Positions 24,666 to 39,100 of a stretch of DNA of 64,000 bases are shown here, in pieces. The position numbers and the translations under genes were made by a program. This stretch comes from Owenia fusiformis (taxonomy: Eukaryota; Annelida; Polychaeta; Sabellida; Oweniidae). The DNA lies in the NCBI GenBank assembly GCA_903813345.2, contig CAIIXF020000007.1, positions 1,245,730-1,309,729 on the forward strand, read 5' to 3'. Below the pieces are notes generated by a model. It searched no databases. It saw only the letters and a program-made list of their open reading frames with translations, and was not told the origin of the DNA. Every line of letters begins with the position of its first letter. Position 1 is the first letter of the stretch.

Positions 24666-25509
24666 AATGGACATTAGCAATAAAAAGTGCTAAGAGAACA
24701 TTCCAAGTTTCTTAACTTCATATTCTCCTTGGGTTCTCCAAGGTCTTACTGCCAAGGTGGTATTGTGTAATGAATGGTGATCAGAGGATTAGACAAAGAT
24801 AATTAACACTTCAAGGATTAATTGAAAAAGTAATGCATTTATTCTTTGACCATGTCATACATTTTGATAACAAAATTCTGCCATAATATCCTTTATTCCT
24901 CAAAATTACACTATCAGAATGGAATCTACACAATGCTGTAACTGCACCGTCTACACTATGTTGGTATTAACAGTGCTTTTGCGATCTTCTGAACACAATG
25001 GATTTTGTCCATTTAGAAATCTCGGAATATATTTTATATATGTGACCCCAATACTGTATATAAAATCCTATACACGTGAAAAATATTTTTGATACTTGAA
25101 AACTGGACATTAAGTTTTCCCATGGTATATTTTCATACAGACTTCTTTCGCTCTATTGTGAAATATGAAAGTTCAATGAATACGCGTCCATACACTGTGC
25201 ATTTTTTGTTTTAACCATTTTATAGCTCTCTTGTGTTCAGTTTAGAAAGATAAGGAACATTTTCAGTGAATTCTGTTTTGAATTTGTTCACGATATATTT
25301 TAATATCTTTAATTTATTGTTATACAATATTGTGTATGAATATTTAAACAGTTTAAAAAAACTAAATAAATCTTAGCATACTTTTATAAATAATAAATAT
25401 TGTTGGCTTCTGTAATTATGACCAGCATAAAGCAATTCCGGCTGCAATATCCCAGTATTTTCTCAAATTGTTCGAAGATTGTTGTTGAATGCACATCGCC
25501 AATGGGTTG
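24666..25509. other. 3' UTR and downstream spacer of the synthetase gene
   Basis: AT-rich, non-coding. Possible polyadenylation signals (AATAAA-like) occur at about 24678, 25365 and 25392. Nothing else recognisable. Confidence 0.5.
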
Positions 25510-26440
25510 TTCTTCACCTCTTGTCCCATTGGTTTATTGCATGTATATGTAGCTATACTCAAACTCATTACTCACTTCCTGCCCCATTGGTTTGCATGTA
25601 TATGTAGCTATACTCAAACTCATTACTCACATCCTGCCCCATTGGTTTGCATGTATATGTAGCTATACTCAAACTCATTACTCACCTCCTGTCCCATTGG
25701 TTTGCATGTATATGTAGTTACTCAAACTCATTACTCACCTCCTGTCCCATTGGTTTGCATGTATATCTAGCTATACTCAAACTCATTACTCACATCCTGC
25801 CCCATTGGTTTGCATGTATATCTAGCTATACTCAAACTCATTACTCACCTCCTGTCCAATTGGTTTGCATGTATATGTAGCTATACGCAAACTCATTACT
25901 CACCTCCTGTCCCATTGGTTTGCATGTATATGTAGCTATACTCAAACTCATTACTCACCTCCTGTCCCATTGGTTTGCATGTATATGTAGCTATACTCAA
26001 ACTCATTACTCACCTCCTGTCCCATCGGTTTGCATGTATATGTAGCTATACTCAAATTCATTACTCATTTTCTGCCCCATTGGTTTGCATGTATATGTAG
26101 CTATACTCAAACTCATTACTCACCTCCTGTCCAATTGGTTTGCATGTATATGTAGCTATACTCAAACTCATTACTCACCTCCTGTCCCATTGGTTTGCAT
26201 GTATATGTAGCTATACTCAAATTCATTACTCACCTTCTGCCCCATTGGTTTGCATGTATATGTAGCTATACTCAAATTCATTACTCACCTCCTGTCCAAT
26301 TGGTTTGCATGTATATGTAGCTATACTCAAACTCATTACTCACCTCCTGTCCCATTGGTTTGCATGTATATCTAGCTATACTCAAATTCATTACTCACCT
26401 CCTGTCCCATTGGTTTGCATGTAGCTATACTCAAACTCAT
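25510..26440. repeat. 56-bp minisatellite, about 16 copies
   Basis: A tandem array between the two convergent genes. The unit is about 56 bp and includes CCCATTGGTTTGCATGTA, then TATGTAGCTATACTCAAA and CTCATTACTCACCTCCTG. Copies differ by only a few substitutions and two or three short indels, so the array is young or homogenised. Each unit has an ATTGG (inverted CCAAT) and TTTGCAT. Open frames through it are by-products of the repeat. Confidence 0.95.
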
Positions 26441-27116
26441 CAATTTGATATCAACTGTTCTCTTCACAAATTATACATGTATATGTTTGAAGAGATCTAA
26501 TGTTACGTGTTTTTCTCAGAGCTTAACGGATTAATACTTATTATCTTACTCGTACCCGACACACAAATGTCAGGTAATGGACTTCTGTCTATTGACTGTC
26601 CTCAAATCATTGTTCATACATTCTTTGAGATATAAAACGTTACTTAATCCCCCCTGAAAACTATTTGTCCTAACACCAGTTGGCTGACTAATCAATTCGG
26701 ACTTTTTCACAGTAGCAGTGACGTTCATGCTAACGTGGGCCCCATTCATGTAGTCCGGAAGTAGTCCTACTCAAATATGTGTTGTCAACTACCCTTTCAG
26801 TAGTTCCATCTTTCTAATAGCTAGTACTCCTTGGTATCTCTTGACTTTAGAGTAGTTGTTAGCATTGAATTACACATATGTTCATAATAATGTTCATTTT
26901 TAAAATATCTATCGCCACTGTGTCCCATTCTCGGTTCAATTAGACAATGAATCCTCTTGGCACAGTAAGAATCGGTGTCAAATCCAATAGGAGTAATAAG
27001 TAGTAACGTTTCCTCCAGCCCCTGGACTTTGGACATTTGCTTTCATTGAAATATGTTGTAATTCTGGTACATACATCACTTAATATGTACACGATTCTGG
27101 ATGTATATATCCAAAG
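26441..27116. other. Spacer / ERG 3' UTR
   Basis: Sequence downstream of the ERG stop codon (minus strand), presumably its 3' UTR, running into the minisatellite. No coding or repeat structure seen. Confidence 0.45.
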
Positions 27117-30100
27117 CTATGCTTGCACTTGGGTTCGTGATTTATATGGTTTTGTGACAACCTGTAAGGTCTTAGGTCTTTGAACCCTGTCTACATTTAA
27201 CGGATGCTGCATTGAAGGTGGCGGACCACTGATATGAGGGTATTTTGGTTTATGACCTAAAATCTCCAATATTGCATCTACAGTTGTGCACAAATTGTAT
27301 TCAAATCTCTGCATTCTCCTGAAATAAATAGTATACCTTAATTGTTCTGTATATTTCAAGTTATTGAATGATTCGTCTCGTGCCAATACAGAATATCGAG
27401 AGCAGAATATATCCTGTATTGCACTTCAAATCATTCCATAACGATCTCCATAATGAACTTATTATTAGGCCAATACATTTTACTTGGGAAATAATCCCTA
27501 GGAAATATTCTCAGTATTCTCTTCATTACTACTGAAATTGTCCACTCCATACCAATATTTTCTGTATTGCTACGGAGATGATCAATGTGATAATTTCAGT
27601 AGCAATACAGATTGGTACAGCACAAGAACTGACAAATTATAGGGCTTCATTTTACAGAGCATACGATTATTTTTTTCTTGAGCAATCATGGTTTACTTTT
27701 TGTACACAAATGGGGGATGTTTCATGAGTAAATTGTTTCATTTGTTCCGAGAGTTCAAATGGCACGTTATTAGAAATATCCGGTTTGATGTTTCCTCGTA
27801 TGCTTTGCTTATTTACCATTGATATACAAAGCCAATAGAACCTTTCCCATGATACTTAATTTAGTACTCAATTCATATAAGAGATTCATTAACGAAAGTA
27901 TACATTTACAAAATGTCACATTGATATTTAAATTAGTGTTAACGAATTTAAAAAATCATGATCTGTTCGGTCATATGCGATTTGCAGGAAATGGGTTTAT
28001 ATGTAATGATTGACACTTGTAAATTTAGTTGAGCAACATTTATGAAAACTTACTGTGTTATATCTGTTAGTTGTGCATCTATATGAGACATTTTAGTTGA
28101 ATGATTTCCATCTATTGTTTCTTGGTGGACTTCGTAGTCTATGGGAGATGCAGCGTGGTATGATATGGGACCTGTAAAAAGTAAATACGGAACAAATGTT
28201 TACTTGCTGGGTTTAGAATAGGGCCTGTCAAAAGTGAATAAGGTTAAGCATGTATGTTATAGAAGACCTACAATACATACATAGTTCACATGAACAGGAT
28301 GGGACTTACCAGTGCTAGAACTAGATTTTGGAATGTGTGAGGTTGAACTGGAGATAGATTCTATAGGTGACAACCCGTGCTGTGTAGTTACATGGGGTTT
28401 CGATTGTGAAGTAGCTTTTGTCAATAAGGGTTTAAGGTGAACGGGTTGAGAAGTTGGTCTCTTTCGTATAATACTAGATGTGCCACTATATAATGTCGGA
28501 ACGCTACCACCTACAATCATAAAGAGTTGAAGAATGATAATGCATAAAGGATCAGATGAAAAATAAAACTCATAATGACTTTTTATTTGACCTTCTTCTC
28601 TTAACGAACCTATTTAAAATCAAGTAGTCTAATGATTACAATTAAAATAATTTGTTTAATTAAGTCATATTCAATATATGAACTAACAGTTTTGAATTTT
28701 TCTTACTTAAAGATGGATTTCTCTCATCTCCTGAAATACTGTCTTGTAGTTGTAATGCTCGCTTTTCTTCCGAACGTTCTATACTCAATTCTAAAATGCC
28801 AGGGGATGTGTCATCGTCACTACTATCGAGCACATGACTATGGCGTCGTCTCTCTGGTGGAGGTATACCGCGTGGTGATATACCCCTTGATAAGCCCCGT
28901 TTACCTGAAACATAGCGTTGAACCTGTAGTATCATCGATGAAAGCTATAGAGTTCCATGATTATACATAGCTTTTTAAAAAGAAGAGGGCATCAAATTAT
29001 AATTTCATCTAGATTGTTTGTATATTATATCTAGTAGCATTTTATGGTTTGGCTGTTTTGAAAGATATGAGTAAAACACGCATTTATATAGTTAAAATAT
29101 CTGTTTGTGTTTTAAAAATAACACATACAGAGCAGTCACGTCATACGTCTCACATAAGTTAACGTTTGAATTCAAATTACCTTTTGACTGAAGTCTGGGA
29201 CGTTTCTGTCTGATAAATTTTAGTGTTTCTTCTGGCATTTTTGTCGAGGCTGTTCTATGTATAAATTCTCCCTACAATTATTTAATCAAAACGTTAGTAG
29301 TACTATGCAACGGAATATAGATATCACTAGTATAGTCACACAGGCCATTTTATAGACTTTTACGAAATAGTGCCATTACATAACGTTTGATTTCGCCAAG
29401 TATAAAGACAAAAAGACGAGGAGCTTCTCAAAGATGTTTTTGATATGATCAGATCATTTTATTGATTTTACAAGATCAATTACTGTAGCTACCAAAAACG
29501 CCGTTGAAATGAAAGTAAATTTCAAAGTTTTTCCTGCTCTCATCATTATATATGATGCCCATTTTTAAAAAATCAACCAGTTCTGACTTTATTCAAAGAT
29601 AATCTGATTTATAAAGTTTTCTGCCAATAAATGGAAAAGAGGGGCGTCGCCTTTGTATGATTGATAAAGATGTGACCTAAAGGAGATTTGAAATCAAAAT
29701 TTCAAATTTTTGATTTGATTTCACTTATTTATTATTATAAACCATTATATACTATCGCTTCTATACTATGCATATATGCTATCGTTAGTAAAAACAGTGA
29801 CAAATTATTTTACTTATACGGACTATACTATACGTATAACCTTTACTCACCTCACCAGGGATCTGTAATGGAAATTACGATAAAGCGATTAGTAATGGGT
29901 ATTTATAATAATAATATACGAAAGATTTGTTTAATAATTACAGTAATTAGACTAAAAGTGCAGCTTGCCATATCAATCTACAAGTCAATATCGAGTTTAC
30001 TTCTACGGATGTTAAACATTTATATTAATTACTCTAACGCTTAAGCATATAAGCTTTTCCCCTATAGTTCTATATATAAAATGAAAAGAATCGAAGTAAG

Positions 30101-33100
30101 CATTACTTTAACTGTAGCCATGGACTTCAAACGATTAGAAGTCCATGCTGTAGCCAAAGTATCTAAATGAATACAATTCGACACATCAAAGGAACGTACA
30201 TGTTTTAAGTTAAATGTTACGTGAAACGATTTCAGGAAGTTTTGAGCGAATTCAGGATAGACGTCGAGTATCTCTTGAAGGTCGTCCAGATCAATCTTGT
30301 GAAGGTCACAATATGATAAAGCCCTAATACAATAGCTTGATTTAGACACACCGTGGACTTGATTTGCTTCCAATATATCTCCACCAAATATGTCATCCTT
30401 TCCTAAAACAAGTGAACATGTATATAAGTTTTGTATATTGGATGTACATTCAAGAATAGAATTGTTTCCTTGAATTAATAGTGACTTATCAAGTAGGATA
30501 ATTAGATGGCAATCAATGTATTTGTTGTACATATTGTACACTATACTAGTATACTACTTCATGCATACTTTTTATTTGATCTGAGCAACATAATAGTATG
30601 TAAAGCTATGCGTTCACTCCTGATAAAATACATACCGAGAATAGCCATAACTATGTCATCTTTTAATATTTCAATGGAACCTCTGGCTATGAAGTAGAGG
30701 GACTCTAGAATGTCACCCGGATGTATAAGTGTATCGCCAGGGGGCGCATGTGTAGACCGGAACTTCATCGAAAGAACTCTTAGGCAACCTGTAATAAGCA
30801 TAAGATTTTAGGTGACTACTATGTATTAAAATTTCTAAACTATTGTTGGTCACGATTGACTCTTGCAAGATTTCAGTTTCTCCAACTTTGCCTAGGTGCA
30901 CCATTAAAAAACTACCGTGGAAATCGGGGAGATTAAATTTTGTGGGTATATTTTAACATTTATGTCAAATTCATTTATTGTGCCTCATTACTATAATCAA
31001 GTCTCACCAGGGCTTGCCACTTTGAAAGCATCGCAATTGTTGAGAAGTTGCCTGTTCAGATGTAAACAAATGTCAGCTTGGAGGCAATCTGGGAATCCCT
31101 TTAAAACCTGGAATCAAATCAATATACATGTATTTATATAATGATTTATTAAAGAGTCCACTGCAGGATTCGAATTTCGATAATTAGCAAATTACAAAAG
31201 TAAAGAGAACTTAATATTCGGTCCGAAATTCTCTAACGAACACGATTACTCAACGTTAAACATACAAAAACTTTCTATGCACAAATTTTAATGTAATTAT
31301 TAAAGAACGTAAAAGAGTCTTTTTAAAACAGTATACCCATGCAATACTGGCATGGGCGGTGATTTGAAATTCGAATATACGGCATCAAATTTCTTGCATA
31401 TCAGCAATAACAGAGAATATCATAGGCAAGTTGAAAGTCTGTAAATCTTGTACAAATCGGTTAAACATCCTAAACACAGATAAACAGATGAGAAACGGTT
31501 GGAATATTGATTCACATACATCTTACCTGAAGCATTTCAGGAATTTATTTTGCCAAATAAGATCTTAAAGTTAAGAAATAAGAAATCAAGTGCAGTGGCT
31601 ATGGCCTTCTAAGAAACATCTTCAACGTAAATGTATGTTTCATTTACAAGTATAAAGTTCCAAATGGAAAATATCAAAATGTATTATTTAAACACGGTTA
31701 GAATGATGAAAACTTTAAAGTACAGCCGGTTAGAATGAAATAAACCCCAACATCCAATACCAGGAAACGACGTATGAAGATGATTATATGTAGATATATT
31801 TTATTGGCATTCATAGATATACCAATGTTCATCATTATGACATAGTGCATTACGGACTGCCAATTTTAACAAAAATCACGGAAGTATATGAATAAAGTAT
31901 GAAAATAATACCTACTCCATTCATATCGATGCCATTTGTATACGACCAGCTATGCTGATGTGATTCAACAAGCCTCGCGGCCAATGTTTTAGGGATGTGA
32001 TGGAAGTTTATGAACTCCTTAATACTGGTTTGCCTCTCATGATATTCTTCTGTCCCTTGGTATAAACGCAACATTATGGAGGATACGTTCCCGAAGATGG
32101 CGGCACTCATTAATGCTGAAAGCAGACGATACATAATCTCAATATAACACAGTTAACCCCTTTAAAGGAATAAGTGATTCCTTCAGGGGTTTTAAAGATA
32201 TCCATTATGGGTGACCAAAATTGAGCTGAAAGCAATGGATCGCATGAGTTTTCCCTATGGGAAAACAACATGGGAAATATTGTCTTCCACTTTATCTAAA
32301 AGGAATTACTTATTATAAACTGTGTGTCAAATTGCAAACTATTGATGCAACAAAAATTGAAAAAGCAGGGGTGGACGGGGTTGAAAATCAGGACAATATT
32401 TCAGAAAAAAACATGTGGGTGGGTTGTTTGCATCTTCCCTGTCTAAATGTCGAACATATTTTATCATCTCTATGAATACTTTTCCTGGAGGTAATACATT
32501 GGCTTAACACTCTACATTCTAACAAAATTCTACAAATGACTGTCTGAAATCTATTGTGATACTAATTCCCTCCTCTTAAGACAAATCAAAATAGATAAAA
32601 CCAAAGCTATACCTATTGAATAAAATTGATCTTACAAACAAGAAAGTTAATTATTCAAGCAGTGGTTAACTAGAAAGAAATTATGTAGTACACTCCCCTC
32701 CATAAGTTTGGCAACGTTAGCTCCCCCATTGAACTACGTGTTAAAGCCTCTTTACTTTTGAATTTTTATTTACCTTACCGGCGATGAAATAACTCATAAT
32801 ATTGATGGAAACGTAACTTGACTTTATTTACAATACCTCCAAATTTTCTCAATTTTGTTCCTCAATTACAATAGGTCGAAAATTGATGATAAATTTGATG
32901 ATTTTTTCAAGTCTCGAAAATCAGCTCTTATTGAAATATTATTTGCGAAATAAACAAACCGAGTATTGTTTTGTAAATATTACCGTGACAATATTGTGCA
33001 GTTAATTTTTTTTAAAGCAGACCTAAATGAGAAGGTTAAATCAAGGTAAACTTTTTGCTCGTCCCCTTCCCCTTCAAAATCTTACATTTTTGAAAATTCT

Positions 33101-36100
33101 AAAAGCGTTCGTATTTAAACAATTTAAACTGGAGCCGTTACGCAATTGTGACATCATAAATGCGCATGTTCCATTGAATTAAATTCGAAATTTTGGTGGG
33201 ATTCTGATCATTATTTTAAACGTTATCCCAATTTCAACGAACCATGTAAGTGTATGTGTTACGTCTATTACAGCGTATTTGACGATGTCGGGGTACATTT
33301 AATTTTTTTTTGTTTAAAATATGATAGATCCCATCAAACTTTTCAAAGAAAGATAATTTCACTGAAATGCAAATAAAAAATACTTCAAGATGATATACAA
33401 GGCATTAACATGACAAAATGTCACCACTTAGTTAGGTCATCGAAGGTCAAATGTCAAATCTTAAGTCAAATCTAAAGTCAGATTTGAACTTCTGAGAACA
33501 CGTAGATGATTTTGAAATTTTTTTTAGTCAATTTGAAGCCAGTTGAAAAAAGACCTTTTTGACCTTGAGAAGGTCATTGAAGGTCAAAGGTCAAATCTAA
33601 AGTCAGATTTGAACTTCTGAGAACTTGTAAAGTCAAATTTCAACTTCTGAAAAGATGTTGATGATTTTGAAAAAAAAATTGGTCAATTTGAAGCAAGTTG
33701 AAAACAGAACTTTTTGACCTTTTTTTACCTTGAGAAGGTCATTAAAGGTCAAATGTCAAATCTTAAGTCAGATTTGAATTTCTGAGAACATGTAGATGAT
33801 TTTGAAAAAAAAATTAGTCAACTTGAAGCAAGTTGAAAAAAGACCTTTTTGACCTTTTTTGACCTTGAGAAGGTCATTGAAGGTCAAATGTCAAATCTAA
33901 AGTCATATTTGAATTTCTGAGAACATGTAGATGATTTTGAAAAAAAATTAGTCAATTTGAAGCAAGATGAAAAAATACCTTTTTGACCTTTTTGACATTG
34001 AGAAGGTCATTGAAGGTCAAATGTCAAATCTAAAGTCAGATTTGAATTTCTGAGAACATGTAGATGATTTTGAAAAAAAATTTAGTCAATTTGAAGCAAG
34101 TTGAAAAAAGACCTTTTTGACCTTTTTTGACTTTGAGAAGGTCATTGAAGGTTAAATGTCAAATCAGTCAGATTTGAATTTCTGAGAACATGTAGATGAT
34201 TTTGAAAAAAAAATTTAGTCAATTTGAAGCAAGTTTAAAAAAGACCTTTTTGACCTTTTTTGACTTTGAGAAGGCCATTGAAGGTCAAATGTCAAATCTT
34301 AAGTCAAATCTAAAGTCAGATTTGAATTTCTGAGAACACGTAGATGATTTTGAAAAAAAATTTTAGTCAATTTGAAGCAAGTTGAAAACAGACCTTTTTG
34401 ACCTTTTTTGACCTTGAGAAGGTCATTGAAGGTCAAATGTCAAATCTTAAGTCAGATTTGAATTTCTGAGAACACGTAGATGATTTTGAAAAAAAAAATT
34501 GTCAATTTGAAGCAAGTTGAAAACAGACCTTTTTGACCTTTTTTGACCTTGAGAAGGTCATTGAAGGTCAAATGTCAAATCTAAAGTCAGATTTGAAGGT
34601 CAAATGTCAAATCTAAAGTCAAATCTAAAGTCAGATTTGAATTTCTGAGAACATGTAGATGATTTTGAAAAAAAAATTAGTCAATGTGAAGCAAGTTGAA
34701 AAAAGACCTTTTTGACCTTGAGAAGGTCATTGAAGGTCAAATGTCAAATCTAAAGTCAGATTTGAACTTCTGAGAACATGTAGATGATTTAGAAAAAAAT
34801 TGAAGTCAGTCTAAACAGTATTTGTTAAGTTATAGGAAGTTGTAAGAAATTGTTACAGACGCCGGACGCCGGACGCCGGACGCCGGACGCCAACCTCCAA
34901 CCTCCAACCACCAACCGCCGTCGCAAAAAAACGGAGACCATAACAATATGTCACCACTTTTGGTGGTGACATAATAAAACTAGTTAGCTTTTCAAATAAG
35001 GCAGAGATTAACACTTAAAGCTGAGATTACCCCGCATTTTCCGAATTGTCCCAAGGTCCGTGCACGTCGTAATTATGTCTGATTATAGCATTATGAAATT
35101 AGAAAACGAGGATTGTGTATACATGGAGGTAAAATATTGAGATTCAGACACCGTGGCTTGCTTTAATTTCTCAAAGTATAGAGGTGACAAATCACATTTT
35201 GATTTATCAGGATTCTTTTTTATCTAGCTTATGGGATGGAAGATGCTCTTCCCTATTTGTGTAATTGGACATTTGAAAGAAAGCCAGTGGGGCTTGGCAC
35301 AAATGATTCTGGCCCAACTTGACCCCTTTTACTATGGGCATCAAACCCCAAAAGCTATCAAACCCCAATAGTCCAACTGATCAGTGTATAATGCGAGGCC
35401 ATGTAAAGTTCTTTAAAAAAGATAAAAGACGTGTCAGCTATGCACAGAACAAAGTACAGTTGCAGTTGAGGATGCCAAAATGTCTCATCTGACGGCCCGA
35501 ACAACGAATTCAAAGAACAGAGATGTGTTTAATTGAATATCACAGATCTTATTTACTAAGACAAGATGTTTACCTCAGGGAGGATATGTCAGGAAAGTAA
35601 ATACCAACGATCTGCAAAAACGACAGTTATTCAATTCAACTTGGAGCTATCATTTGCTTATTCTTGCTAGCAGAATCGACCAGAGAACAAGCTGGGAAAT
35701 TATGTAGCTTTGCATTTTATATCTAATTGTAGTATATATGTAAAACCAGAAAACCATCAAGAACATGCTGATATTGCATAGTCACTTTTAATACGTTGCA
35801 TGGGTTTGATCTAACGGGAACGTAATTGAAAAGCCAGACAATATTCAATTTGCTTCTACAGTCTATAATAGCGAACTGATTTATAATTTCGCGGCATGTA
35901 GGCCATGTGGATTGTTCTTCAAATGAGTTACAATTTCACAATGGTCACAAACAAATTGAAAATAGCCAGTCGAAATATGAAGATGATTGTTGTCATGATG
36001 AATGACATCATTATGCAGCATCAATTTCGATACGGATCTTTGAAAGAGTACGTGGAAACACATTTTACTAAAAACGTAAATTACTTGTGCCATTGTGCGC

Positions 36101-39100
36101 TGGTTTTCAAATGCTGTCTCGTCTGCTTCGAGATTACAAATCTAAAATTGAAGCAGGACAGCTCCGTATGTTTTTCAAACTTTTTGAGAAGCCTCAATTT
36201 ACACGTCCCGCACTTATTTTGTGAAAAATAAACTAAAATACTTACATCCTAATAACATAGCGAATATTCCGAAGACCTTCTCAGCGTTGGTATTTGGACA
36301 GATGTTCCCAAATCCTATGGACGTCAAACTTGTAAATGTAAAGTACAACGCAGTGATATACTTAGTCTTTAATGGAGGCCCACTACTTGTATCGTTGGGA
36401 AGATATGGGTTGTTTGTGTCCCTTGCTAAAGCATCAAGCCAACTTATTGGCGCATGTAACGTCTGGCGTTCAACGTACGCGATGGCGTAGAATATACACG
36501 CCAACCAGTGAGCAATAAGGGTGAAAATCGCCATCAGTAACAACAGGACAGCGGCTCCGTATTCTGAATACTGGTCGACTCTCCTCGCTACTCTCAACAA
36601 TCGAAGCAACCGGGCAGTCTTTAGGACACCCGTGATTGTCATTGTCTGTAAAATAACACACAGATAACATTTTATTTATAGCGTAACGCGTAATGTTTTA
36701 AAAAAGAATACCTTGATTTTTAAAGGTTTAACATGGAGGAACCCTCTGAAAGGGTGTACTCAATGCAGGAAGAGAGTCGTTAAAACTTAACTTCCGGTTT
36801 ACATTTTAAACATATTATTAAGACCAATAGGGATATGCAATGTACAACCTCTCGAACATTGGTCCTATAATTGCATGACATTCGAATCAAATATGGTGAT
36901 ATGATATACTCGTATATAACTTCAATACTGGGTAAAACATCTCCGATAGTTCGTACAAATCAGATATAGCAAAGGAAAAAATGAAACGTTGCAAAGGCAA
37001 CTTAGTCTATAACTTAGCCTATTTAACGATGACTTATTCAAATATATATTAATTGGCGACAAGTATAAACGCCACACGTATGTCTTGGAATAGGGAATGA
37101 ATGTAATTGAATCGAATGCGAATTCTACCGACTAAGCCCAAAGTTGTAAGTAGCACGATATCCGTTGGGTAAATTCTCATAATTACTAGATCTAGCAACG
37201 TAAACATGCAATGAATTCTATTCCAAAATGTCAGGATATCTAAATAAAGCTGACTTACTTATTTTTGTTAGATAACAATATCATTCTGAGAAATGAAAAG
37301 CTTAATAAAATGTCTTTACAGAGAGCCACGCTAGAAATTTCATTGAGTTTCATACTACTGTTTGCCTTATACACTCTGCACAGTAACGATAATTGATTTG
37401 ATCTCCCTTCCGTAATTTTTATTCATAATATGGAACACGAACAGCTTTTAGCTATAGACTTGCCATTAGTGGAGAATGGATCGTAATGTGATTATATAAG
37501 GACACCAGATTATATAATATTGACAAGATCTATGAGAGATGCTATTGTCGATGTCTGAGATCCATGATCGCCTTTAGCTCCAACGCTTCTACCAACTGCT
37601 TCTGTACCTTCATACTGTTACTCCAGACTTAATCAATAGACCAGATGCGAGTAGAAATAACCTTGATTTACGTCATTAAATATTCAAAATTCATTGTATT
37701 TGAAATCTACATTTAAAAGTACATCTAGAAATATGGTTTTGAAAATTATTTATCAACTTTGAAAATTTAATTTTTGGGGAAAATGTGATTTCTAGTTCGG
37801 GGAGATTCCCCATAGACCCCATGTTACAAATAATATTTTATTTTACCGGACATATTTCAGTTTGCATATCTATTAGATACATAAGGTGATATGAACGTTG
37901 AATCACTAAAACTGATAATATTTAAGTTAAAAGGGGTGTTTCTACTATACCCCCATGCTATCTGACCCGAATGAGCCACCTGGTGGTGAAACTGTTAACT
38001 ACCTACTCGCATCTTGGTTATTAGATTTCTAAAGTTAAAACGATTTCGATACCAACTCTATGCGATGCATGTCTCCATTGTGATCTCATTCAATGATTTC
38101 AAATAATGGCCAATTTTGGTTCATACATAGCGCATAGAAGTAGATGGCAAATCACACTTACGTCACTAGTTCCCGAGCCAAAGAGCAACAGGTCAAATGG
38201 AATAGCTGCAATGGCATCAATGAGAAACCAGCTTTTCACATAATTTACTGCAATTTTCTGAGGGTCAGACTCGACTTCACCATTAGCAACATACGTGGTA
38301 CGAAAGTTGATCAGAATGTCCGCTATAAACATCACATCCACAATGAGGTCGATGATGACAAGTGGATCGGCTTGATTGGTCTTCGCATTTTGGAGCCTCG
38401 TGGCTGAGTTTTGATTCAGCTTCATTCTAGCCTCGTCCTCGTTGAGGAGGAAGGCGGCGACGTACGGGGTGAATACAGCAGTGTAAAGCACGAGCAGCAG
38501 AATCATCCAATCCCAAACTGCCTTAAAGGGCGAGTAGTGGAGAATGATGCATTTTGGCACACTTCTTGTTTGAGGGCGCCATTCTTGCGCCTGGTCAACC
38601 GTACTGGTTTCGTTATCAGCCTCACCATTGTTACTTTTGTCATCTTCTTCTCCAGAGTCTTGTTTGAAGGAAGTCTGAAACACATAAAACATTCCAATAA
38701 ACATTTAAAACAATTATATTTTATACATCGAGGTCATAACAACATCCTTACACTTTGTTTTTCTCCTCATCGCCATTTGCCAAAATATATGAAAGGAGGT
38801 TTGTTTAAGAATAAGCCACAGTAGCATAAAAGCAAATGATTTTAAGTGATATGCCATGATATCAATACCTTTTATGATTGGTCGTAAAGAGGTATACAAT
38901 TTACACAGTTTATATACGGAAAACAATTAATGGGCGGCTATATTCATTGGATTTCGGCATTTGGTTGCCATGATTGTCGATTCATGCATCAATGCGAGTG
39001 AGTTGGAGGTGTATCCCGAAATTCATGGTATATCTTTGATTTTTGAAGCTACGAATTCAAACAATAATATGCTTTATAAATACTGCATTTTATATGTCAT

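Noticed and set aside
25647-25880. Repetitive open frame in the 56-bp array
   Set aside because: It arises from the tandem repeat itself; it lacks start context and conserved use of the frame.
25510-26440. CRISPR-like look of regular repeats
   Set aside because: Units are contiguous tandem copies without unique spacers, in an intron-bearing animal genome. It is a minisatellite.
27520-27620. Short inverted match around CTGAAATT and AATTTCAG with repeats of AGCAATACAG
   Set aside because: Too short and imperfect to call an element; may be chance in AT-rich intron sequence.
36214-38824. Several plus-strand and alternative-frame ORFs over the ERG exons
   Set aside because: They are shadows of the conserved minus-strand channel exons, which have correct splice phases and strong family match.
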